DNA of 5,924 nucleotides. It comes from an uncultured Gammaproteobacteria bacterium. Its GTDB lineage: Bacteria > Pseudomonadota > Gammaproteobacteria > Steroidobacterales > GCA-2729495. Numbering within the stretch: the stretch's first letter is position 1; every line of letters begins with the position of its first letter. The position numbers were made by a program, and so were the translations under genes. The notes beneath the pieces are model-generated. The model was not told where the DNA came from. It searched no databases and worked only from the letters and a program-made list of their open reading frames with translations. The stretch lies in the NCBI GenBank assembly GCA_937958785.1, contig CALGMY010000217.1:1-5924 (forward strand), given 5' to 3'. This document shows positions 1-5,658 of this stretch, one piece after another.

Positions 1-1118
1 GTCTGGATGGACATCAGGATACCGAATCCCGCCAGCAGGGCCACCATGGAGGTGCCGCCGGCGCTGACCAGGGGGAGGGGCACGCCCACGACGGGGATCA
101 TGCCCATCACCATGGCCGTGTTCACGAAGACGTAGAAAAAGAAGGTGATGGAGAGGCTTCCGGCCAGCAGGCGCGAGAAGGTGTCCGGCGCGCCCGCGGC
201 GATGTACAGGCCCCGGCCCACGATGAACAGGTAGAGCAGCAGCAGCGCGAGGGCCCCGAGCAGGCCGAACTCCTCGCCGATGACCGCGAAGATGAAGTCG
301 GTGTGCCGCTCTGGCAGGAACTCGAGCTGGCCCTGGGTGCCGTTCAGCCAGCCCTTGCCGAAGACGCCGCCAGACCCGATGGCGATCTTCGACTGGATGA
401 TGTGGTAGCCCGCCCCCAGCGGGTCGCTCTCCGGATCGAGCAGGGTGAGCACCCGCTTGCGCTGGTAGTCGTGCATGACCATCCAGAGCGCCGGCATGGC
501 TGCGGCGGCCAGCGCCCCGATCGCGATGATGTAGCGCCAGCCGAGTCCGGCGAGGAAGATCACCACGGCGCCGGAGAGCACGATGAGGATCGCGGTGCCC
601 AGGTCTGGCTGCACGGCAATCATCACCGCGGGAATGGCCACCACCGCGACCACCAGGGCCAGCACGCCGAAGGACGGCGGCAGGGGCCGGTCCTGCAGGA
701 ACCAGCAGAGCGTCATGGGCACCGCGAGCTTCATGATCTCGGAGGGCTGGAAGCGGATGCCGATGTCGAGCCACCGCTGGGCGCCCTTGCCGATGTCGCC
801 GGTGACGAGAACGAGCGTCAGCAGCACCAGGCCGAGGGCGTACGCCAGGGGGGCGCCCCGGCGCAGCCAGGACGGGCTGATCTGGGCCATGAAGAGCAGC
901 GCACCGAAGGCCGCCAGCATGCGGACCACCTGGTCGAACAGCTCCCGGAGGTCGCCGCTCTCGGCGCTGTAGAGCGCAAGCAGGCTCACCAGCAACACGC
1001 CGCCGATGCCGGCGAGCAGCCACCCGTCCAGGTGCAGGAAGCGCAGCAGGCGGGCCGACACGCCCTGCTCGACGCGGCTGCGGGGCTCCAGGCTGATGCC
1101 GAGGGCAGGCGTGTTCAT
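1..1118 (-). CDS. rodA: RodA, peptidoglycan glycosyltransferase (SEDS family), C-terminus cut by window edge
   Basis: RodA polymerises lipid II into glycan strands in the inner membrane, paired with PBP2, during side-wall elongation. The visible 372 codons are a polytopic membrane protein with about ten hydrophobic segments. Family motifs in order: GDIGKGAQRWLDIG (about 107-120), FQPSEIMKLAVP (123-134), QPDLGTAIL (170-178), LLDPESDPLGAGYHIIQSK (226-244), EFLPERHTDFIFAVIGEE (266-283) and GVPLPLVSAGG (345-355). Asp274 in the HTDF motif corresponds to the Asp known to be essential in SEDS polymerases (Asp262 in E. coli RodA, from memory). E. coli RodA has 370 residues and about a dozen follow the equivalent of the last visible residues, so only a short tail is missing. 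The ATG at 1118-1116 overlaps the mrdA stop (ATGA) and has a strong ribosome site, GAGGAA, 5 bases upstream. Last visible gene of the operon. Identity is very secure. Confidence 0.97.
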   Translation of the reverse strand, partial: MNTPALGISLEPRSRVEQGVSARLLRFLHLDGWLLAGIGGVLLVSLLALYSAESGDLRELFDQVVRMLAAFGALLFMAQISPSWLRRGAPLAYALGLVLLTLVLVTGDIGKGAQRWLDIGIRFQPSEIMKLAVPMTLCWFLQDRPLPPSFGVLALVVAVVAIPAVMIAVQPDLGTAILIVLSGAVVIFLAGLGWRYIIAIGALAAAAMPALWMVMHDYQRKRVLTLLDPESDPLGAGYHIIQSKIAIGSGGVFGKGWLNGTQGQLEFLPERHTDFIFAVIGEEFGLLGALALLLLYLFIVGRGLYIAAGAPDTFSRLLAGSLSITFFFYVFVNTAMVMGMIPVVGVPLPLVSAGGTSMVALLAGFGILMSIQ

Positions 1119-2989
1119 GTGGGTTCCTCGGCGGGGGTGGTTTGCAGGTAGGCTTCCATCATGGCCCGGGCGATGGGCGCGGCGGCCTTGCTGCCGCTCT
1201 CGCCGTTCTCGATCACCACGGCGACCGCGATGCGCGGTGCCTCGAGGGGTGCGAAGGCCACGAACAGCGCGTGGTCCCGGCGCCGCTCCTCGACCTCCGC
1301 GGCGTTGTAGCGTTCGTTCTGCCCGACCGTGAAAACCTGGGCCGTGCCGCTCTTGCCGGCCATCTGGAAGGGCGCGTTCATGCCGACGGCCCGTGCGGTG
1401 CCGCGGGGGCCCTGCATCACACCGTGCATGCCTTCGATGATGGCGTCCCAGTCGGCCCTCTCCTGGTCCGGGACCGGCGGCAGGGGCTTCGGTGCCTCGT
1501 AGGTGACCGTGCCGGTGGCCGGGTCGCGCGAGCCCCTGAGGAGGGTGGGCTGGAAGCGCTGGCCGCGGGCCGCCACGGTGGCGGTCGCGTGGGCGAGCTG
1601 CAGCGGGGTCACGAGCAGGTAGCCCTGGCCGATGCCGGCGATCACCGTCTCGCCGGGGAACCAGACCTGGTCAGCCGGGCGCCGGAAGGCCTTCTTCTTC
1701 CACGCCGGGCTCGGCACCAGGCCGGACTGCTCACCGCCGATGTCGAGGCCCGTCACGCTGCCCAGGCCGAAGGCCTTCAGGAAGTCGCCCAGCCGCTCGA
1801 TGCCGAGGTCCCGGGCCACGGAATAGAAATACACGTCGCAGGACTGCTCGATGGCGTTGTACAGGTTCACGGACCCGTGGCCCTCGGGACGCCAGTCCCG
1901 GTAGCGGTGGCGGCTGCCCGGCAGGCTGTAGGCACCCCCGCAGCCGATGCGCCGTTCGGCGGTGGTGACGCCGAAGTGCAGGGCCGCCAGGGCAACCATG
2001 GGCTTGATGGTGGAGCCCGGTGGGTACTGGCCCCGCAGGGCCCGGTTGAAGAGCGGCCGGTCGATGTCCTCCTGCAGGGCCAGGTAGGCGCGGCGGCTCA
2101 GGCCGGCGCTGATCGCATTGGGATCGAAGGCGGGGGTGCTGACGAAGGCCAGCACCTCGCCGTTGCGCGGGTCGATTGCCACGGCGGCGCCCCGCCGGCC
2201 GGTCAGGGCGGCGTCGGCCGCCAGCTGGGTGGCCATGTCGATGGTGAGGATCACGTCCCGGCCAGGCAGCGACCGCACCCGGTCCAGCAGCTGCATGCGG
2301 CGGCCATGCACGTTGACGACCACGTCCTCGTGCCCGGACGTGCCGTGCAGCGCGGCTTCGAAGCTGCGCTCGACCGAGATCTTGCCCACGTGGGTGGTGC
2401 CGGCGTATTCGACCGGGTCGAGCACCTTCTTGTCGTCCGCGCTGATCCCGCCCACATAGCCCAGCACGTGGGCGGCTGCCATGCCGTAGGGATAGCTGCG
2501 GCCGAGCCGGGCCCGGATCTCGAGGCCCGGGAAGTGGGGGCGCTGCACGGCGAAGGCCGCCAGTTCCTCGTCGGTCAGGCGCTCCGCCACGACCACGGTG
2601 TCGAAGGCGCGGCGGCTCGCGATCTGCTCCTCGAGCTCCGGCACGTCTTCTTCCCCGAGGATGCCGCTCGCCTGCAGCCGGCGCAGCGTGTCCGCCATGT
2701 CGGGCACTTCCTCGGGCGTCATCTCGAGCTGGTAGCTCGGGGTGTTCTCCGCCAGGATGCTGCCATTGCGATCGAGGATCAGCCCGCGGATCGGCGGGAT
2801 CGGCTGGACGCGGATCCGGTTACCGCTGGACTGGGCGGAGTAGTACTCGTATTGCCCGACCTGGAGGTGCACGAGCCGGGCGACCACGAGCCCCATGAGG
2901 CCCAGCACGATGACCACGGACACGAGCAGGCGGCTCGTGAAGAGCTGCTGTTCCCGCCAGTGGTCCTTGATGCGCAGCGTCCGTGCCAC
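1115..2989 (-). CDS. mrdA: Penicillin-binding protein 2 (peptidoglycan D,D-transpeptidase)
   Basis: PBP2 cross-links peptide stems in the periplasm and is the transpeptidase partner of RodA. The 624-residue product (E. coli: 633) has a short cytoplasmic N-terminus, one membrane anchor (about 20-40), a PBP dimerisation/pedestal domain (about 60-230, with the NRIR and RGLILDRNG motifs) and a transpeptidase domain (about 265-610). Active-site motifs are intact: SxxK is Ser326-Thr-Ile-Lys329 within YPPGSTIKP, the SxN-position motif is Ser383-Cys-Asp385, and KTG is Lys546-Ser-Gly-Thr549. Cys350, Asp365, His371 and Cys384 match the positions of a zinc site reported in Acinetobacter PBP2, with Cys in place of the first Asp. 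The start is GTG, chosen because AGAGGG lies 5 bases upstream and the N-terminus aligns with the family. It lies 14 bp after mreD and overlaps rodA by 4 bases, so it is probably translated coupled to both. I use mrdA; pbpA or pbp2 are synonyms. Confidence 0.97.
   Translation of the reverse strand: MARTLRIKDHWREQQLFTSRLLVSVVIVLGLMGLVVARLVHLQVGQYEYYSAQSSGNRIRVQPIPPIRGLILDRNGSILAENTPSYQLEMTPEEVPDMADTLRRLQASGILGEEDVPELEEQIASRRAFDTVVVAERLTDEELAAFAVQRPHFPGLEIRARLGRSYPYGMAAAHVLGYVGGISADDKKVLDPVEYAGTTHVGKISVERSFEAALHGTSGHEDVVVNVHGRRMQLLDRVRSLPGRDVILTIDMATQLAADAALTGRRGAAVAIDPRNGEVLAFVSTPAFDPNAISAGLSRRAYLALQEDIDRPLFNRALRGQYPPGSTIKPMVALAALHFGVTTAERRIGCGGAYSLPGSRHRYRDWRPEGHGSVNLYNAIEQSCDVYFYSVARDLGIERLGDFLKAFGLGSVTGLDIGGEQSGLVPSPAWKKKAFRRPADQVWFPGETVIAGIGQGYLLVTPLQLAHATATVAARGQRFQPTLLRGSRDPATGTVTYEAPKPLPPVPDQERADWDAIIEGMHGVMQGPRGTARAVGMNAPFQMAGKSGTAQVFTVGQNERYNAAEVEERRRDHALFVAFAPLEAPRIAVAVVIENGESGSKAAAPIARAMMEAYLQTTPAEEPT
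1124..1129 (-). promoter_or_regulatory. Ribosome binding site of rodA inside the mrdA 3' end
   Basis: GAGGAA on the minus strand sits 5 bases before the rodA ATG, within the last codons of mrdA. It is the strongest Shine-Dalgarno match in the operon and suggests rodA can be initiated independently as well as by coupling through the ATGA overlap. Confidence 0.75.
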
Positions 2990-2994
2990 GATCG

Positions 2995-3000
2995 CCCTCT
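2995..3000 (-). promoter_or_regulatory. Ribosome binding site deciding the GTG start of mrdA
   Basis: AGAGGG on the minus strand lies 5 bases before GTG at 2989-2987, between the mreD stop and mrdA. No ATG in this frame lies between the mreD stop and the membrane segment, so this site supports GTG as the start. Confidence 0.7.
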
Positions 3001-3003
3001 ACC

Positions 3004-3495
3004 TCACACGAAGCTGGAGTCCCGCCGTTCCAGCCGCTCCCGCAGGCGGTCCATCGCCGCCATCAGCACGGGCCAGAATACCCCGGCGGCGATCACCGGG
3101 CCCCAGCGACCCGGCCCGAACTCCGCGCGCCCCGTGGCCCCGTCGATCCACAGCAGGACGAAGGCCTCGAGCAGCGTGAGCGCAAACACCGACAGGGTCA
3201 GCTGCCAGAGCGGGAAGACCCGCATCTGCAGGTGCAGCCGCAGTACCAGGTAGGCTACCAGCGACAGGGACAGGGCGTGCTGGCCGAGCAGGGAACCGTG
3301 CGCCACGTCCACCAGCAGACCGGCGAGGAATGCGCTGATCACGCCGAAGCGCCCGGGCCACATGAGCGCCCAGTAGATCACCACCAGCGTGCTCCAGGCC
3401 GGGCGCACTGGCTGCATTGCAGCCGGCAGGGGCAGCAGTTCGGCGACCAGCGCGAGGAACAGCAGCAGCCAGATGGGCCAGCGTGGCGCCTTCAT
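3004..3495 (-). CDS. mreD: Rod shape-determining protein MreD
   Basis: MreD is a small integral inner-membrane protein of the elongasome that works with MreC to connect cytoplasmic MreB filaments to the wall-synthesis enzymes. The product is 163 residues (E. coli 162) and strongly hydrophobic, with about five to six membrane segments. The MreD signature is clear: RPAWSTLVVIYWALMWPGRFG (about 31-51; Pro, Tyr-Trp and Pro typical), then FLAGLLVDVAHGSLLGQHAL (about 55-74) followed by a VAYL segment. The C-terminus is charged (RLRERLERR), as expected for a cytoplasmic tail. The ATG at 3495-3493 overlaps the mreC stop as ATGA. There is only a weak Shine-Dalgarno match (GGA) upstream, so translation is probably coupled to mreC. 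PBP2 follows after 14 bp. Confidence 0.95.
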   Translation of the reverse strand: MKAPRWPIWLLLFLALVAELLPLPAAMQPVRPAWSTLVVIYWALMWPGRFGVISAFLAGLLVDVAHGSLLGQHALSLSLVAYLVLRLHLQMRVFPLWQLTLSVFALTLLEAFVLLWIDGATGRAEFGPGRWGPVIAAGVFWPVLMAAMDRLRERLERRDSSFV

Positions 3496-4373
3496 GGCGT
3501 CGTTCCGGCAGGGTCCGGGACCGGGGGTGCCGCGGCCTGCGGGAAGACCACCAGCACCTCGTGCAGCCGGTCCAGGCTGGCGGCCGGCCGGGCGGTGACC
3601 TCGAGGAAGGCATCGCCCGACGAGCCATCAACGCCGGTGACCGTGCCCACCGGATAGCCGGGCGGAAACTTGCCGCCGAGGCCCGACGTCACGAGGAGGT
3701 CGCCGGCCTTGATGTCGGCATTGCGGGTGAGGAAGGGCAGGGACAGCTTCGCGAGGTCGCCGGTGCCCACCGCAATGGTGCGCAGGCCGTTGCGCACCAC
3801 CTCGACGGGCACGGCGTGGTCGCTGTCGGTGATGAGGATGGCCTCGGCGCTCTCCGGCTGGTTCCGGGTGATCTGGCCGACGACGCCGTCGGCGTCGATC
3901 AGGGACTGCCCCTCGGCAAGGCCGTCCCGTTTGCCCTTGTTCAGCACCACCCGGTGGCGCAGCGGGTCCATGTCGACCGCGAGGATCTCGGCCACGACCA
4001 CCCGGTCGGCCACCGGGGGCTTCGAGCCGAGCAGGGCCCGGATGCGGGTGTTCTCCGCCTCGAGCGCGGCGAGGCGCTGCAGCCGGGCGCTGTCGGTGAG
4101 GGCCTGGCGGCGGAGGGCCGCGTTCTCGCTGATCAGCTGCTCCCGGAGCGCGAGGTTCTCCCGGACCCAGCGCGCCCCCGCCGCGGGCGAATCGATCGCG
4201 ACCTGCAGGGGGTACATCAGGGCGCCCAGCCGGGAACGCACGTCTTCGAGGTAGGGGCCCCGGTGGTCGAGGAACATGAGGGTCACGGCCGCGGCGGCCG
4301 CCAGGAAGAAGCGCAGGTTGGGGCTGGCGTTGCGGGAGGCCCGGCCGTCGGTATCTGGTGACGAGAGCGCCAT
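3492..4373 (-). CDS. mreC: Rod shape-determining protein MreC
   Basis: MreC is a bitopic inner-membrane protein whose periplasmic part forms filaments and activates PBP2-RodA. The 293 residues show a polar N-terminus of about 19 residues, one membrane segment (about 20-36), a coiled coil (about 68-115, rich in Leu, Glu and Arg heptads) and the two-lobed beta domain. Family motifs are VVLNKGKRDGLAEGQ (about 142-156) with DGVVGQI (162-168), VTSGLGGKFPPGYPVGTV (228-245) and LHEVLVVF (270-277). The tail is a short Ala/Pro-rich stretch. The ATG at 4373 is the only plausible start in front of the membrane segment. Its nearest purine run (AAAGG) is only 1 base away, a poor spacing, and a hairpin-forming element ends 14 bases upstream. 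Initiation may therefore be weaker here than for neighbouring genes. It overlaps mreD by 4 bases. Confidence 0.96.
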   Translation of the reverse strand: MALSSPDTDGRASRNASPNLRFFLAAAAAVTLMFLDHRGPYLEDVRSRLGALMYPLQVAIDSPAAGARWVRENLALREQLISENAALRRQALTDSARLQRLAALEAENTRIRALLGSKPPVADRVVVAEILAVDMDPLRHRVVLNKGKRDGLAEGQSLIDADGVVGQITRNQPESAEAILITDSDHAVPVEVVRNGLRTIAVGTGDLAKLSLPFLTRNADIKAGDLLVTSGLGGKFPPGYPVGTVTGVDGSSGDAFLEVTARPAASLDRLHEVLVVFPQAAAPPVPDPAGTTP

Positions 4374-4387
4374 GCCTTTATCCGTGG

Positions 4388-4493
4388 GTAGGAGCGGCGA
4401 CCGCGGCGACCGGTTCCCCGCTCCCCTTGGTCGCTAGATGAACACGCTCCCGACGGGGAGCAGGGAACCGGTCGCCGCGGTCGCTGCTCCTAC
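4388..4493. repeat. REP doublet / REPIN-like inverted repeat between mreB and mreC
   Basis: Two 39-base arms, 4388-4426 and 4455-4493, are inverted copies matching at 37 of 39 positions, separated by 28 bases (4427-4454). Each arm begins at its outer end with GTAG, followed by a sequence that can fold on itself: a 7-bp stem (GGAGCGG with CCGCTCC in the left arm, GGAGCAG with CTGCTCC in the right) plus an inner 4-5 bp stem (ACCG with CGGT). The two differences between arms, arm positions 9 and 32, pair with each other in the arm hairpin, so each arm keeps a perfect outer stem. GTAG plus hairpin, in two inverted copies, is the known layout of REP/REPIN elements mobilised by REP-associated tyrosine transposases (RAYT). 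No such transposase is in the window. The TAG of the right-hand GTAG is the mreB stop codon. As RNA it could act as a transcript stabiliser or a partial attenuator. It lacks the U-run of an intrinsic terminator. Class membership is inferred from structure only. Confidence 0.8.
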
Positions 4494-5497
4494 TCCAGTC
4501 CTAGAGTCGACGGCGGGACCTCGTCGAGCAGCTCGAGGATCCGGCCACCGCCGCGGGCCACGCAGGTGAGGGGTTCGTCGGCCACCACCACCGGGAGGCC
4601 GGTCTCCTCCATGAGCAGCTTGTCGATGTGGCGCAGGAGCGCGCCGCCACCCGTCAGCACGATGCCGCGCTCGGCCACGTCGGCGCCGAGCTCCGGCGGC
4701 GTCTGCTCCAGGGCCTGCTTCACGGCCTGGACGATACCCTGCAGGGGCTCCTGCAGCGCCTCGAGGATCTCGTTGCTGTTCAGGCTGAAGCTGCGGGGCA
4801 CACCCTCGGACAGGTTGCGGCCCTTCACGGAAATCTCCTTCACCTCGTCGCCGGGGAAGGCGGAGCCGATCTCCTTCTTGATGCGCTCGGCGGTGGACTC
4901 GCCGATCAGGATGCCGTAGTTGCGGCGCACGTAGTTGATGATGGCTTCGTCGAACTTGTCGCCGCCGATGCGGGCAGAGGCGGCGTACACGATGCCGTTG
5001 AGGGAGATGACGGCGACCTCGGAAGTGCCGCCGCCGATGTCGAGGACCATGGAGCCCCGGGCCTCGTGCACCGGCATGCCGGCGCCGACCGCGGCGGCCA
5101 TGGGCTCCTCGACCAGCCAGACCTTGCGGGCGCCGGCGCCCTCGGCGGACTCCCGGATGGCCCGGCGCTCGACCTGGGTGGAGCCGTAGGGCACGCAGAC
5201 GATGACGCGCGGGCTGGGGCGGAAGTAGCGGCCCGGCAGTGCCTTGCGGATGAAGTGCTGGAGCATCTTCTCCGTGACCGTGAAGTCGGCGATCACGCCG
5301 TCCTTCAGGGGCCGGATGGCGGTGATGTTGCCCGGGGTCCGGCCCAGCATGTTCTTGGCCTGGAGGCCGACCGCCTCGACGACCACCGAGGGCTCGTCGA
5401 GCACGATGCCCTGGCCGGCCAGGTAGATCAGGGTGTTCGCCGTGCCCAGGTCGATGGACAGGTCATGGGAAAAGTAGCCCAGAAGCCGCTTGATCAT
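4490..5497 (-). CDS. mreB: Rod shape-determining protein MreB (bacterial actin)
   Basis: MreB is an ATP-binding actin homologue that forms membrane-attached antiparallel double filaments and orients the elongation machinery. The 335 residues carry the actin-fold signatures: DLGTANT (phosphate 1, 16-22), DGVIADF (66-72), RRAIRES (111-117), EEPMAAA (130-136), DIGGGTSEVAVI (phosphate 2, 153-164) and LTGGGALL (adenosine loop, 281-288). The first ten residues (MIKRLLGYFS) resemble the amphipathic membrane-binding helix of E. coli MreB (MLKKFRGMFS) and align end to end with it, which fixes this ATG. Two oddities. The loop after DEPSVV is about 10-12 residues shorter than in E. coli (347 residues), accounting for the length difference. 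And the TAG stop lies in the outer GTAG of the adjoining inverted-repeat element. The Shine-Dalgarno is weak. First gene of the operon, divergent from gatC. Confidence 0.98.
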   Translation of the reverse strand: MIKRLLGYFSHDLSIDLGTANTLIYLAGQGIVLDEPSVVVEAVGLQAKNMLGRTPGNITAIRPLKDGVIADFTVTEKMLQHFIRKALPGRYFRPSPRVIVCVPYGSTQVERRAIRESAEGAGARKVWLVEEPMAAAVGAGMPVHEARGSMVLDIGGGTSEVAVISLNGIVYAASARIGGDKFDEAIINYVRRNYGILIGESTAERIKKEIGSAFPGDEVKEISVKGRNLSEGVPRSFSLNSNEILEALQEPLQGIVQAVKQALEQTPPELGADVAERGIVLTGGGALLRHIDKLLMEETGLPVVVADEPLTCVARGGGRILELLDEVPPSTLGLE

Positions 5498-5551
5498 GGC
5501 TTTTTCAGCATGGTGGCCTGCGCCCGCGAGAGTGCCCCGTAGAAGCGCGGT

Positions 5552-5580
5552 AGCCTAGCAACGGGGGTCGGATTCCACAA
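5552..5580 (-). promoter_or_regulatory. Candidate sigma-70 promoter for the mreB operon
   Basis: Reading the minus strand, TTGTGG (5580-5575) is followed after 17 bp by TAGGCT (5557-5552). Each hexamer matches the consensus at three of six positions, including the important TTG and the first two and last bases of the -10 box. A start near 5545 would leave a leader of roughly 48 bases before the mreB ATG. The -10 lies between the arms of a 6-bp inverted repeat. Match quality is modest and no other promoter is excluded. Confidence 0.4.
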
Positions 5581-5594
5581 CAGCGGTGTATGAT
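5568..5594 (+). promoter_or_regulatory. Candidate promoter for gatC
   Basis: TATGAT at 5589-5594 matches the -10 consensus at five of six positions and stands out in GC-rich sequence. The -35 is poor: TCGGAT at 5568-5573 with a 15-bp spacer is the best I see. A start near 5601 would give a leader of about 58 bases and would lie downstream of the alternative upstream ATG at 5590, supporting the start at 5659. Confidence 0.35.
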
Positions 5595-5658
5595 TCCGGG
5601 CCCGGGAAAACCGCGTCCTGAGTCACACATCCGCCGGATGCTTCGGCCCGGATCCGCC

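Larger units (their letters stand above)
5498..5658. promoter_or_regulatory. Divergent mreB/gatC intergenic regulatory region
   Basis: This 161-bp gap separates two divergent genes and must hold a promoter for each unless transcription enters from elsewhere. Candidate sigma-70 elements for the two directions overlap around 5568-5594, suggesting they may compete or be co-regulated. It also holds a short inverted repeat (CCCCGT 5535-5540 with ACGGGG 5561-5566), a GC-rich palindrome (CCGGGCCCGG, about 5596-5605) and small start-codon candidates described separately. No convincing RNA gene, riboswitch or terminator is visible. Confidence 0.7.

Noticed and set aside
303..1151. Plus-strand open frame of 282 codons opposite rodA
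   Set aside because: The minus strand encodes an unmistakable RodA with motifs across the whole span. The plus frame is low-complexity and has no supporting start signal.
1142..3253. A very long plus-strand open frame (703 codons) antisense to mrdA and mreD
   Set aside because: It is His, Gly and Ala rich, has no recognisable motif, and mirrors the third-base GC bias of the real minus-strand genes. It is a typical high-GC shadow frame.
4388..4493. Intrinsic terminator between mreB and mreC
   Set aside because: The structure is stable and GC-rich, but neither strand has a U-run after a stem, and mreCD-mrdA-rodA would lose their promoter. Partial attenuation remains possible.
4388..4493. CRISPR array or small-RNA gene
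   Set aside because: There are only two copies, inverted rather than direct, with no spacer series, and no promoter-terminator pair of their own.
4628..5542. Plus-strand open frame of 304 codons opposite mreB
   Set aside because: It is a shadow of the highly conserved mreB and has a composition dominated by Asp, Gly, Leu, Ala and His with no family features.
5590..5658. Longer gatC beginning at the in-frame ATG at 5590
   Set aside because: The 23 extra residues do not resemble GatC, whose N-terminus fits the ATG at 5659, and the ATG at 5590 overlaps the predicted -10 box.
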